From IMG/VR virus record IMGVR_UViG_3300021127_000030, positions 1-28,902 of that record: a stretch of 28,902 nt of DNA. One strand, written 5' to 3'. Below are positions 13,850 to 22,220 of this stretch, one piece after another. A program made the position numbers and the translations under genes. Source of the stretch: a virus. Under the pieces are notes generated by a model. That model ran no database searches. It worked only from the letters and a program-made list of their open reading frames with translations, and was not told where the DNA came from. Position 1 is the first letter of the stretch. Each line of letters opens with the position of its first letter.

Positions 13850-15021
13850 TATGATGTTCCATTAAATTTGGTTTCGGAGGTAATTAAAAATAAAGCATTG
13901 GTTCCTGTACCACCATTGCCTCCATAATCTCCACCCCAATCAGTCTGATACTGAAAATAAAAATCCACCACTTGTCCTTGAGTACCTGTCCAAAAGCTAT
14001 CTAAAAAATGATCTTCATACAATTGGACATTAACATCTCCAGTAGTTGCTAAACTTGTATTATTAATAATAGATCCATTAGTTTTAAGTACAATAGTAGA
14101 ATTTTTTTGTACTCCCCACGGATAATTTGTACCACCAATATTAATTGTGGGGTGTCCAGTACCTCCCCAATTGACAGAATAATTAGTATGATATTGTCCA
14201 GTATATGGCAATGTTACACTATGACCCAAACTAATTTCATAAAAACTATTACCTGGATGTGTAGCATTAATGATACCAGTTTGAAAAGAATTAATGGTCA
14301 ATAAACTTCTTGCCGCCGCCGCATTTTGAGCTTGTATAGCACTATTGCTATTATAAGGCACAATACCACTGGCACTGGTAGCATTGGTATAGGTCAATCC
14401 ACTGGCGTCATATACCGTGGCATCATATTCCAAAGCAGTAATGGTCAATGTAATTGATCCATCATTGCCATCATTTTCATCAATAGTAATAACTCTAAAT
14501 AATTTGTTGGTATAACCATACATATCTTCAGTTACATCTATAATATCACCTGCTTTTAGTCCAATGGCACTGAAATCAGTTGTGATAGTTATGACCTTGT
14601 CCACACGATTTTGTTTCAAGGCAATTTGACCCATAAATTGAGCCTGTACTGGATTGTTAACAAGATTGGTCTGTAGGCTTAGATTGTTGTCATTTTCATT
14701 GGGGAATCTCAAACTAGGATCCAGTGTTAAGTTGGCATAATCTATATCACCAGCTAGATCTTGTAAAGGATATTGAACTGTTACGCTGTTATACAATTGG
14801 TCGATACCAGTACCACTGATTGTGATATTGTCAATAATGTTTGAATTATCAAATGAAAACACACTTGAACCCGTATTGTTAATAATAACGGCCCATTGTC
14901 CCACGCTGACATCATAACTGATCCAACAGCCACTGGCCTGGCACAAAGCATCTATATTGCTTAATACATTCTTGCTGGTATCTATAATACCGTTGATAAC
15001 GAATGATGATTGTTGTGGCAT
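13849..15021 (-). CDS. Tail tip (J-like) protein, C-terminal part, 390 aa
   Basis: MPQQSSFVINGIIDTSKNVL with AAGGAT 8 bases upstream. The first 60 residues (NIDALCQASGCWISYDVSVG, QWAVIINN) match the region of lambda J-type tail-tip proteins that normally follows a domain ending like the upstream 270-aa protein. Then come VTVQYPLQDLAGDIDY, GQIALKQNRVDKVITITTDF, and a GLKAGDIIDVTED domain, typical of the hub part that contacts baseplate and fibres. The C-terminal 150 residues are beta-rich (HSVTLPYTGQYHTNYSVNWG). The protein looks like the second half of a tail-tip attachment protein, separated from the first half by a 628-aa adhesin gene. Confidence 0.75.
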   Translation of the reverse strand: MPQQSSFVINGIIDTSKNVLSNIDALCQASGCWISYDVSVGQWAVIINNTGSSVFSFDNSNIIDNITISGTGIDQLYNSVTVQYPLQDLAGDIDYANLTLDPSLRFPNENDNNLSLQTNLVNNPVQAQFMGQIALKQNRVDKVITITTDFSAIGLKAGDIIDVTEDMYGYTNKLFRVITIDENDGNDGSITLTITALEYDATVYDASGLTYTNATSASGIVPYNSNSAIQAQNAAAARSLLTINSFQTGIINATHPGNSFYEISLGHSVTLPYTGQYHTNYSVNWGGTGHPTINIGGTNYPWGVQKNSTIVLKTNGSIINNTSLATTGDVNVQLYEDHFLDSFWTGTQGQVVDFYFQYQTDWGGDYGGNGGTGTNALFLITSETKFNGTS

Positions 15022-15031
15022 TGTTTAATCC

Positions 15032-16918
15032 TTAATATGGTTGAATAATAATTATTCCATTAAATCCATTTTGACCTCTAGCATATAAAGTTGTAGAACC
15101 ATCACCTCCTAATCCACCTGATCCAGGAGTATTATATATTGTTCCATAAATTTGAGTATATGTCTGACCATAAGATGGTCCTGAGTAATTTAAGATAGCT
15201 GTTCCACCAGGTTGACCACAACCATAAGTTACAGAAGTTCCAGTAATATTTGAACTGACTCCTGGTCCGGCTGTTCCGCCGTGTGCTGGATAATAACCGT
15301 CAGTGTAGGTAGCAGAACCGGCATCGCCTCCAGGACCACCAGCGCCAGCTGATCCACCAGCATTAGCACCAGTATGTCCATATTGATCAACATTGGTACC
15401 AGGTAATCCACCTAAATAACCATTACCACTGGTACCCGAACGACCATTACTAACTTGGTCCCAACTAAGACCGCCACGGGCTGTATAACTCATAAAAGTA
15501 GAATTTAATCCACCTCCATAATCAGTCCAATTTCCACCTCTACCAACACTTAATGAATAAGAATTATTAGTTAATGCGATTCCACTATAGGTTAATACTT
15601 CTCCACCGGCACCTGGAGCACCTGCGGATGGTCCTGGCGATGCCGGCTCTCCAGCGGATCCTCCACCCACTAATAATACTTTTAGATTTGACCAATACAA
15701 TAAATCAGCATCTATTGGAGTCCAACTTGTTGCGGAGGTACTAGTAATTGAATATGCGGTTCCAACAGTTGAATTATAACCAGCATAAGTTAAAGTTCTT
15801 TGAGCATTAGTAACTTCGGCAACTCCATTTTTAGAAATACTAAAAGTATAATTTATCGAACTTGTAGTTTGATTTTTTACTGGATAATAATAAACAGATT
15901 GAATAAATGCTGTCGCCCCAGATTCTGTACCAGTATAAGTTATTGAATTTCCAACTAAACTGGTACTTGTTCCAAAATTACCAGCATCAGTTAATGTAAA
16001 TGTAACTGTATATGTATCGGTTCCAGGTGATTCAACAATAGCACCTGTTGGTAATATTTGAGTTATAATATTTCCAGCATAGTATGTATTAACAAAATTA
16101 TTAAACACGTGACTTGAACCAGCTGTTATAGTAATAATAATTGTTGATGTTAATGATGCGCTAGTGCGTTTTAATTTTAATCCACTTGTATTAATAGAAC
16201 TTGTTGATTGTAGATTTAACACACCTGGTCTGATACGATTAGTTACTTCAGTCAATGTACTAGTATCGAATAGTGAACCACTAGTTTGTTGTAAATAACC
16301 ACCAAGAGTATTCATTGCGGTTGCGGAACTGATATTGGCCTGTGCCTTGGTCCAAGGTTGAGCAAGACAATATAAAGAAAAATGACTTGATTCTGTAGCA
16401 ATACCTGTAATACCAAATAGATATCCACCATTTGCGTATTCTGTAAAACGACTAGTTAACGAAGCTCGTTGAGTTATAGCAACAGAGGTAGTCCAAGTGA
16501 CAGTTCGTGTTGATTCATAACCAATATAACAAATATAATTAAAATTAACATTATATCCTGTAGGTGCGTGAATCACAGCATTTTTAATCACATTCCAGTC
16601 TGCGGCATTCTGAATATTGCTGATTCTATAAACACCAGTTCCAATGTTAGTTACTGAATATCCACTGGGTAATGTGGTCCAAGTAACTGTGGCTCCTGTG
16701 GTAGCACTGACATCCACTTGAAAATAAACACTTTCAATACTAGGATTTACAATGCTAGTGATGTTTATACCTGGAACTGTTAGACTTGTTCCACCCACAG
16801 TATAACTGGTTGCGGTATTGGTTGGTGTTAAACGATCAAATGTAACCTTGCTGGCACGAAGATCGGTATAGGTAACTGGAACCGCACTGGCTGTATTAAG
16901 TTGGCTAAGACTGTTCAT
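15032..16918 (-). CDS. Tail adhesin with fibre repeats and Gly-rich C-terminal domain, 628 aa
   Basis: MNSLSQLNTASAVPVTYTDL, initiating at an ATGA overlap with the stop of the 270-aa tip protein. Beta-rich N-terminal half (TSYTVGGTSLTVPGINIT, YFQVDVSATTGATVTW). The middle holds repeats of the same type as in the giant fibre (TLTEVTNRIRPGVLNL, KLKRTSASLTSTIIIT). From about residue 400 a Gly/Pro/Ser-rich region follows (VGGGSAGEPASPGPSAGAPG, then SLSVGRGGNWTDYGGG) and ends GFNGIIIIQPY, like the separate Gly-rich adhesin. Probable receptor-binding component mounted at the tail tip. Its insertion inside the tip-protein block is unusual. Confidence 0.8.
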   Translation of the reverse strand: MNSLSQLNTASAVPVTYTDLRASKVTFDRLTPTNTATSYTVGGTSLTVPGINITSIVNPSIESVYFQVDVSATTGATVTWTTLPSGYSVTNIGTGVYRISNIQNAADWNVIKNAVIHAPTGYNVNFNYICYIGYESTRTVTWTTSVAITQRASLTSRFTEYANGGYLFGITGIATESSHFSLYCLAQPWTKAQANISSATAMNTLGGYLQQTSGSLFDTSTLTEVTNRIRPGVLNLQSTSSINTSGLKLKRTSASLTSTIIITITAGSSHVFNNFVNTYYAGNIITQILPTGAIVESPGTDTYTVTFTLTDAGNFGTSTSLVGNSITYTGTESGATAFIQSVYYYPVKNQTTSSINYTFSISKNGVAEVTNAQRTLTYAGYNSTVGTAYSITSTSATSWTPIDADLLYWSNLKVLLVGGGSAGEPASPGPSAGAPGAGGEVLTYSGIALTNNSYSLSVGRGGNWTDYGGGLNSTFMSYTARGGLSWDQVSNGRSGTSGNGYLGGLPGTNVDQYGHTGANAGGSAGAGGPGGDAGSATYTDGYYPAHGGTAGPGVSSNITGTSVTYGCGQPGGTAILNYSGPSYGQTYTQIYGTIYNTPGSGGLGGDGSTTLYARGQNGFNGIIIIQPY

Positions 16919-17727
16919 ACAGTAATTATCGAAGAATTAATCCCCGCTCCATATCTTGCGTTGGTCATATAATCCTTAAGAGCATCACCAGGTTGATAAA
17001 TTGGATTACTAACATCAAACTGTAGTGTACCAAGTCCAGTAACACCTGCGGTCTTGTTGTAAGTAACTTCTACAATGGCAAATACCAATTCATCTGCGGT
17101 ATGATTGGTAGTCCAGTTAGGCATAATATCCCAAGCGGCTTGGCCATTGCCATCTCCATTGGTAGCACCACCATACCATTGTGCTCGTGTGATACAAGGT
17201 GCTCTACTTCCTCTATTGTACAAATAAACTTTGTACAAAGGATTACCTGAACTATCTAATAAACTGGTACTGGTTTGACTACTGGGATCATATAAGGCTG
17301 TTACCACACCCCAATCACTTGATCCAAATCCAAATACACATTGTTGACCATTTAGATAGACATTATTGAATTGAACATTGCCATAGGTATTGTCTGTGGC
17401 TTCACATATGGCTATGGCAAAATACATTGTTTTGTTGTCACCAGTCATATAAGCATCGAATATGCGACCACCCAATACAGCCTGACCATAGACCACGGGT
17501 ATAGAATTCGAGGTATCGGCATCCAGTTGTTGTTTTACCCCCGGATCAACCGTGGCTGCGCTTGTGCTACTGGTGGCCGTTGAGGCTGGAGGATTAACAC
17601 TATTCACAACCTTGTTCAATGCCCATCCTGCTACGGCAGTTTCAGCAATGGTACCAATAATGCCCCAACCACTTACCGCCCCAACAATGCTGGCGCCTAC
17701 ATCGATAATATCATCTAAGAAACTCAT
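16915..17727 (-). CDS. Tail tip (J-like) protein, N-terminal part, 270 aa
   Basis: MSFLDDIIDVGASIVGAV with GGAG 7 bases upstream and ATGA overlap with the previous stop. A hydrophobic N-terminus (IVGAVSGWGIIGTIAETAVA, about 14-33) and a linker lead to SNSIPVVYGQAVLGGRIFDA, MYFAIAICEATDN, FNNVYLNGQQCVFGFGSSDW. VPVVYG followed by GG, a tolerance for DNK-MYFA, then V-NNV--NG, is the signature of the first domain of J-like tail-tip proteins. It ends DALKDYMTNARYGAGINSSI, exactly where such proteins usually continue into the hub domain, which here is in a separate gene (15021-13849). Confidence 0.82.
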   Translation of the reverse strand: MSFLDDIIDVGASIVGAVSGWGIIGTIAETAVAGWALNKVVNSVNPPASTATSSTSAATVDPGVKQQLDADTSNSIPVVYGQAVLGGRIFDAYMTGDNKTMYFAIAICEATDNTYGNVQFNNVYLNGQQCVFGFGSSDWGVVTALYDPSSQTSTSLLDSSGNPLYKVYLYNRGSRAPCITRAQWYGGATNGDGNGQAAWDIMPNWTTNHTADELVFAIVEVTYNKTAGVTGLGTLQFDVSNPIYQPGDALKDYMTNARYGAGINSSIITV

Positions 17728-18356
17728 ACAGGTGCTCCAAAATCGAAATAGGTATTTTGAATAGCTGTTACACGATCCATACTTAGGTCATTGGGAAAGA
17801 ATTTCTTTTGACTAACTGAATTGGTTAATCTGCCTGATATCTTTTGCCCCATAAAGTCCACATTAGTTCTACAGATCAACAATAAGGTATTACTGGCAAT
17901 CTTATTTCTCACATCATAGGTTTCAGTCAAACTGTAATTGTTTACATAACCTCTATAACGAGCCAGTACATTATCACCGGTCGCTTGGTTTACATTGATT
18001 ACAGCACCAGTTGTGGGGTCAAAAATAGCACGATTGATTTCAACACTACAGCCTTTGATTCTACTATTGACGATTTGAAAAATGCTTGAATTGGGAATAC
18101 CACTTAGACCAATTGTGACTTCATTGGATGTAGGTGCGAGTTCACTACGGCTGGCAGTAACACTTAAAAATCCACCCATACCCAAATAGGTATCACCATT
18201 ATAGGTCAAATTATTGGTCAAATTGAGGTCACTAAAGGTCAATACTGTACTAGTTGGAGTATCACCGGGATTGAGAACATAATAAGGTACAGTGATCTTG
18301 ATCAATAGATGACTACGAATAGCACGATAATTTTTTAATGGAGGCGTGTAACTCAT
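17724..18356 (-). CDS. Tail tip/baseplate hub-associated protein, 210 aa
   Basis: MSYTPPLKNYRAIRSHLLIK, start overlapping the preceding stop (TAATG). Beta-rich body with LTFSDLNLTNNLTYNGDTYL, GGFLSVTASRSELAPTSNEV, IVNSRIKGCSVEINRAIFD, RYRGYVNNYSLTETYDV. It closes with GRLTNSVSQKKFFPNDLS followed by FDFGAP. The G-R-x-T-x-x-x-SQ-x-FFPxD--MDR---ANT-FDFG ending is characteristic of phage proteins encoded between the distal tail protein and the J-like tip. Likely part of the tail-tip hub; no enzymatic motif. Confidence 0.75.
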   Translation of the reverse strand: MSYTPPLKNYRAIRSHLLIKITVPYYVLNPGDTPTSTVLTFSDLNLTNNLTYNGDTYLGMGGFLSVTASRSELAPTSNEVTIGLSGIPNSSIFQIVNSRIKGCSVEINRAIFDPTTGAVINVNQATGDNVLARYRGYVNNYSLTETYDVRNKIASNTLLLICRTNVDFMGQKISGRLTNSVSQKKFFPNDLSMDRVTAIQNTYFDFGAPV

Positions 18357-18754
18357 TACTGTGGTACCTCAACAAACACAAATGGTCCACTCCAACTCAC
18401 GCTGTTACGAGCATATAAACTCCAGTCAGGAAATGTGACCATATAAACAGTCCAACTATCTGGATTACTTGGAATGCTGGCATTGGCACCATAATACCAG
18501 GCCTGGCCAGGCGTGCTTATGGTAATTGTTTGTTGTGTAAAACGGTCAGCGGCTTCAGTTGCGGCAATAAAATCTTTAATGTCAGTCCACAACATACCAT
18601 CTGGCACTTTAACTGTAAAAATTTTAGGTGCTAAACCACGACTCACAGCACGAATACTTCCATCTCTGGCCTGTGTTTGTGCCACCATATGTTTTCTGTT
18701 GATAGCGATGGATTCCGCCTTGTCTATAATCCATTGAAAAGCACTAGTAGTCAT
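18356..18754 (-). CDS. Distal tail/minor tail protein, 132 aa
   Basis: MTTSAFQWIIDKAESIAINR at 18754, overlapping the end of the tape measure (TAATG) with AGGAAT upstream. Contains TQARDGSIRAVSRGLAPKIF, TVKVPDGMLWTDIKDFIAA and YMVTFPDWSLYARNSVSWSG, a beta-barrel-like composition. Position directly after the tape measure and before the tip proteins matches distal tail or minor tail proteins of lambda- and HK97-like phages. Sequence resemblance alone is weak. Confidence 0.7.
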   Translation of the reverse strand: MTTSAFQWIIDKAESIAINRKHMVAQTQARDGSIRAVSRGLAPKIFTVKVPDGMLWTDIKDFIAATEAADRFTQQTITISTPGQAWYYGANASIPSNPDSWTVYMVTFPDWSLYARNSVSWSGPFVFVEVPQ

Positions 18755-21090
18755 TAGATATTCCTATTTGGTAATGATTTAGCCCCTTGCTGGCTAATAG
18801 CATAAATGAATGTTGGATCAGCGGCAATCATCTGCTTGAAACTTAAAGCATCTACAGCATTGATGTTGTAGGTAATGTTGGTTGCGGCCTGTCCATTGTT
18901 TAATGCGCTGTTGGGGGTAACTGTCATACCAGCGGCACCGCTGATAATCTCAGGACCTTTTTCTCCCACTAGCACTGGTTGATTGGTTGGAATTGTACCA
19001 CCATCAGCAAATCCTAGCATTGATCCGATAGCGCCGAATATTCCGCCGCCTCCACCACCTCCACCACCTATACTAAACAAGCTGGCAAATAGACTCTTGA
19101 TATTGCTACGCAAGATATCTTCGGCGATAGTGGCCAAAAGATTTTGAAAACTTAATTTGCCTGTCTTGGCAAAATCCACAATGGCATCTTCCATTTGTGT
19201 TGTGGCATCGGTAAACAATTTCTTAGCATTGGCAGCACCATCATTAGCTGTTTGTACATATTCAGCAACGGCACCTTTCCAACCTGTGATCCATTCCATT
19301 GTTGTATCCTGGCTTTTCTTTAATGCTTCTTGTTGACTTGTAACCATACCATCGATACTGGTTTTGAATTGTTGGAACAATGGATCGCTGGCAAGATCAC
19401 CACCAGCACCTAGAGCAACCTGACGAACCTTGGCGTAAATTTCAATTTGTTTATCGCCCCATTTTTGTATTTCATATATTTTCTTTTCATTACTGGACAT
19501 AGCCGCTTCATCAGCTTGTCTTTGATATTCTTGTATATTGGCTGTGGCCTTTTCTTGAGCGTTCATTACTTTTAATCGCTCTTCTTCAGCATCTTTGGCG
19601 GCTTGTAAAGCTGGTAATTGATTTAGGAATTCCTGTCTTTGTTGACTAGCCAAGTCCTTCATTTTTTCTAGTTGAGCAATTTCACCAGAATGGTCTACAC
19701 CGCGCTTATTGGCCTGTTCAACTTCTAATTTGGCAATTTGTCCGTCTAAATTGAGAATAGTTGATTTATATTTGCTTTCATTTTCAAAATCTGCCATCTT
19801 GGCCGCTTTGACTGTGTCACTAGCACCAACTAGACTAATTTCCAATGCCAATCTCTCACGGGCCAAGGCATTGTTCTGTTCCATAACAGCATATTGATTC
19901 TTGAGACTTTGTAATGCTCCAGCATTTGGATCTGCTGTTGGAGTGCTAGGGCTTACTAATGAATTGGCATCTTTGTTTTTTTGAACAGCACTGGTATTGG
20001 CATTGACCATACCAGTTAATTTAGCCCAGGCTTCACTTACTGTGGAACTTAGAGTATTACCTAATTTGGTATAACCTTCACCTACTGTTTCTGTTTGGCC
20101 TGTTAATTTTTGATAAATGGCATAAGCAGTAGCGGCAGTAGCGGCTATCGCGGCAAAACCAGCTATGATTGGGGCAAATTCAACTAATAATGCGCCCATA
20201 CTGACAGCTAGACCGGCAACCGCTTCGGAAATGAGAACAAATGTTTTGGCAATACCTACAGCAGTAAGGCCAATAAACACACCAAGCAAGGCATCTCCAG
20301 CTATTTTGGCAATGCCCATCTTGTCAGCCAGGTTGACCAACGCACTAATCATATTGAGAAATGGTGCTAATAATGCTAAGATTTGATTTTTAACATCACC
20401 TATAAACACAGCAAAACTGGCATAGACCTTTTGAGCGGCATCAGCCCCAGCAGCCGCATCAGCCATCTTGCCTCGATTTTCATCTAACTGTTCACTTAAT
20501 GCTTTGAAATCAACGCCTTTGAATTGGCGACTTAATAGTTCATAGGCAATTTGTGCTCGTTTGGCAGGATCTTCCATATTGCCAAGAGCTTTGACAATCA
20601 TATTAAACACTTCGGCTGGACTATGAGTTTTCAAATCCTCCATAGTAATGCCAAGAGCAATAAAATCAGCACGAAGTTTTAAATTACCTTCAACAGCATT
20701 TTCAGCTGACTTTTCTAAGAATCCAAATGCTGTGGCTAGATTACCAACATCCTTACCAACACTAGAGGCCGCACGGCTAATTTCTAGCATTGATTCAGTA
20801 CTCATACTGGTACTGGCCGCTAGTCGACTCATTGCGGCACCACCTTCTACCACACTAGTGATAAATGCGCCAAGACCAATAGTGCCTAATGTGCTACCTA
20901 AACTTTCAAATAGATCTTTTAATGATTGGGTGCTACCACCCATATTGTTCACGGCTGATTGAACATCATTACCGGCCTTACGAACCTGATCACTAAAATC
21001 ATTCAGTGATTTGACAGCTTCATCTAGATTCTTTTGAAAAAGCGTGGTATCAATGGTTAATGATACTGATAGGTCATTGGGTCCGGCCAT
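18754..21090 (-). CDS. Tape measure protein, 778 aa
   Basis: MAGPNDLSVSLTIDTTLFQK; one base separates its ATG from the previous stop, with TAGGAA upstream. The N-terminal coiled coil (LDEAVKSLNDFSDQVRKAGN) is followed by a prophage tape-measure domain (LGTIGLGAFITSVVEGGAAM, SVGKDVGNLATAFGFLEKS). Several hydrophobic segments follow (for example FIGLTAVGIAKTFVLISEA and IIAGFAAIAATAATAYAIY, about 270-340), then long charged coiled coils. A Gly run lies near the C-terminus (SIGGGGGGGGGIFGAIGSML), followed by GGTIPTNQPVLVGEKGPEII. At about 0.15 nm per residue it implies a tail of roughly 115 nm. No lytic or peptidase motif noticed. Encoded directly after the G/GT chaperones, as expected. Confidence 0.95.
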   Translation of the reverse strand: MAGPNDLSVSLTIDTTLFQKNLDEAVKSLNDFSDQVRKAGNDVQSAVNNMGGSTQSLKDLFESLGSTLGTIGLGAFITSVVEGGAAMSRLAASTSMSTESMLEISRAASSVGKDVGNLATAFGFLEKSAENAVEGNLKLRADFIALGITMEDLKTHSPAEVFNMIVKALGNMEDPAKRAQIAYELLSRQFKGVDFKALSEQLDENRGKMADAAAGADAAQKVYASFAVFIGDVKNQILALLAPFLNMISALVNLADKMGIAKIAGDALLGVFIGLTAVGIAKTFVLISEAVAGLAVSMGALLVEFAPIIAGFAAIAATAATAYAIYQKLTGQTETVGEGYTKLGNTLSSTVSEAWAKLTGMVNANTSAVQKNKDANSLVSPSTPTADPNAGALQSLKNQYAVMEQNNALARERLALEISLVGASDTVKAAKMADFENESKYKSTILNLDGQIAKLEVEQANKRGVDHSGEIAQLEKMKDLASQQRQEFLNQLPALQAAKDAEEERLKVMNAQEKATANIQEYQRQADEAAMSSNEKKIYEIQKWGDKQIEIYAKVRQVALGAGGDLASDPLFQQFKTSIDGMVTSQQEALKKSQDTTMEWITGWKGAVAEYVQTANDGAANAKKLFTDATTQMEDAIVDFAKTGKLSFQNLLATIAEDILRSNIKSLFASLFSIGGGGGGGGGIFGAIGSMLGFADGGTIPTNQPVLVGEKGPEIISGAAGMTVTPNSALNNGQAATNITYNINAVDALSFKQMIAADPTFIYAISQQGAKSLPNRNI

Positions 21091-21091
21091 C

Positions 21092-21412
21092 TTAGATTCC
21101 TAATTGTTTAATTCTACGAATAATTTCTTGCTTGGCAAAATCAATTGTGGGTTGACTCATACCTTGAGGTGCTTGTGTTGAACCACGCATTTGTCCATCT
21201 CTATATCCACGCCCTGCGTCTAACACAGCGGCGTATTGATAATTGGCATCGATAGTGCGATTGTTTCTAGTGGTACTGGCTCTAGCATTACCTGATTTAA
21301 CAGGAGTGGTTTGTACAAACTTGTCATAGATGGCGGGCATAGCTTGATCAATCATTTGATTAAGCTGTGTTAAGGTAACAGTTAATTTTTTTACATCAAC
21401 GGTCATTGTCAT
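21092..21412 (-). CDS. HK97 gp10-like head-tail/tail completion protein, 106 aa
   Basis: MTMTVDVKKLTVTLTQLNQM at 21412, ATGA-overlapping the stop of the GT frameshift product. TPVKSGNARASTTRNNRTID followed by YAAVLDAGRGYRDGQMRGST and a C-terminal amphipathic helix (PTIDFAKQEIIRRIKQLGI). The TPVKSGxA-R and Y-AVLDxG patterns are those of gp10-like neck or tail completion proteins. In most siphophages this gene precedes the major tail protein; here it sits between the chaperones and the tape measure. Confidence 0.72.
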   Translation of the reverse strand: MTMTVDVKKLTVTLTQLNQMIDQAMPAIYDKFVQTTPVKSGNARASTTRNNRTIDANYQYAAVLDAGRGYRDGQMRGSTQAPQGMSQPTIDFAKQEIIRRIKQLGI

Positions 21413-21672
21413 TTCTGATTTTCCTTACGAACCTTTTCCAACATCTTCAACATCTCAGCTTCACTTGGGCGAGGAGCACCTGTTGTTTTACCCTGGGCCT
21501 TATCATTCAAATATATTTGATGTTTCATTGCTACATCTAATACAAACAAATCGAATGTGTCGCCTCTTGTCAGTGCTTCACTGGGCAAACAATGATATCT
21601 TTCAGCTAGTCTATCTAGAGTTAAAACTAAAAGAGTATCCTTGTCGTCCCAATTGTGTTCCTCGCCTATTAT
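21409..21672 (-). CDS. T extension of tape-measure chaperone GT (made by -1 frameshift)
   Basis: The frame read after a -1 slip at 21678-21672 runs IIGEEHNWDDKDTLLVLTLD, RLAERYHCLPSEALTRGDTF and LFVLDVAMKHQIYLNDKAQG, ending KMLEKVRKENQK at a TGA overlapping the next ATG. It adds 87 residues to the 98-residue G protein, giving a 185-residue fusion. It has no start codon with a ribosome-binding site of its own, and its W-D-D--TLL-L--DR-AE-Y---PSE-- motif is typical of T domains, so a frameshift is the natural explanation. Role: recruits tail subunits onto the tape measure during assembly. Confidence 0.85.
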   Translation of the reverse strand: MIGEEHNWDDKDTLLVLTLDRLAERYHCLPSEALTRGDTFDLFVLDVAMKHQIYLNDKAQGKTTGAPRPSEAEMLKMLEKVRKENQK

Positions 21673-21965
21673 TTTCCCAAGCTGGCAACAATCTTAGTAA
21701 TGGCTCTCATTAGAACTGGACCTGGCAAACTGATTTCGTCAGTTAGAATTTCCTTACCATTTTCATCGAGAATCATACGACGCACAACCTCAAGCATAGC
21801 TTGGTTATCAGTACCTTGTGTACTGGCCAGCTTCATAAATGTTTGGATTGGTTGACGGTCATATGTCCAGAATTCCATTGGTTCTCCATAACTGGCAATG
21901 GTTTCTTGGTCGTCTAAGACTAGTTGAACTAGCTGTGGCTTTGCGGCAATTTGTGATAATTTCAT
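21669..21965 (-). CDS. Tape-measure chaperone G, 98 aa
   Basis: MKLSQIAAKPQLVQLVLDDQ at 21965, overlapping the stop of the 59-aa gene (ATGA). Contains ETIASYGEPMEFWTYDRQPI and MLEVVRRMILDENGKEILTD, ending RAITKIVASLGK. The content (an early strand, GE-MEFW-YDRQP, then a helix with V-R-MI-DE-GK) is characteristic of small tail assembly chaperones. The last codons before the stop are TTG GGA AAA TAA, i.e. the slippery heptamer that yields GT. Position between the major tail protein and the tape measure is the canonical one. Confidence 0.9.
   Translation of the reverse strand: MKLSQIAAKPQLVQLVLDDQETIASYGEPMEFWTYDRQPIQTFMKLASTQGTDNQAMLEVVRRMILDENGKEILTDEISLPGPVLMRAITKIVASLGK
21672..21678 (-). 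other. Slippery heptamer GGGAAAA for -1 frameshifting
   Basis: Read on the minus strand: zero-frame GGA AAA then stop TAA; slipping by -1 re-pairs as GGG AAA and continues ATA ATA GGC GAG. Lambda G/T uses GGGAAAG. No convincing hairpin is evident just downstream. Confidence 0.85.
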
Positions 21966-22141
21966 ATCTTTAGATCCTTGTTTCTGTTAATAACTGTATT
22001 GACCAATAGAAGGATGAAACTCATTCTATTAGTGGCTTTTTCTAAATCTTGTTTCGCACATCTCAGTTCACTCATTGCTTTGGCTAATTCAGGCAACATA
22101 GCTTCCACGAGATCATCTGAGCTTTTATCTAAAACATCCAT
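21962..22141 (-). CDS. Small helical protein between major tail and G, 59 aa
   Basis: MDVLDKSSDDLVEAMLPELA with AAGGAG 8 bases upstream, a strong site. Coil (ELRCAKQDLEKATNRM) then a hydrophobic stretch (SFILLLVNTVIN) and a charged end (NRNKDLKI). It stops in an ATGA overlap with the G gene. It follows a hairpin that separates it from the major tail protein, so it may be expressed at lower level. Function unknown; a small tail-assembly factor fits the place. The hydrophobic stretch is short for a membrane span. Confidence 0.75.
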   Translation of the reverse strand: MDVLDKSSDDLVEAMLPELAKAMSELRCAKQDLEKATNRMSFILLLVNTVINRNKDLKI

Positions 22142-22177
22142 AAATCTTCTCCTTCCATATATTTACCATACAAACGA

Positions 22178-22202
22178 AATAAGGGCTTGAAAAGCCCTTA
22201 TT
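22178..22202 (-). terminator. Hairpin after the major tail protein gene
   Basis: Perfect 11-bp stem AATAAGGGCTT/AAGCCCTTATT with a 3-base loop, followed on the minus strand by TCG rather than a long U-tract (the T's are in the stem). Placed where many phages attenuate transcription after the abundant major tail protein. Confidence 0.72.
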
Positions 22203-22220
22203 GTCGCATCTAATAATAGA

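Noticed and set aside
21465-21855. Plus-strand open frames opposite the G and T region
   Set aside because: The minus-strand frames show G and T domain motifs, and the plus-strand frames are their shadows.
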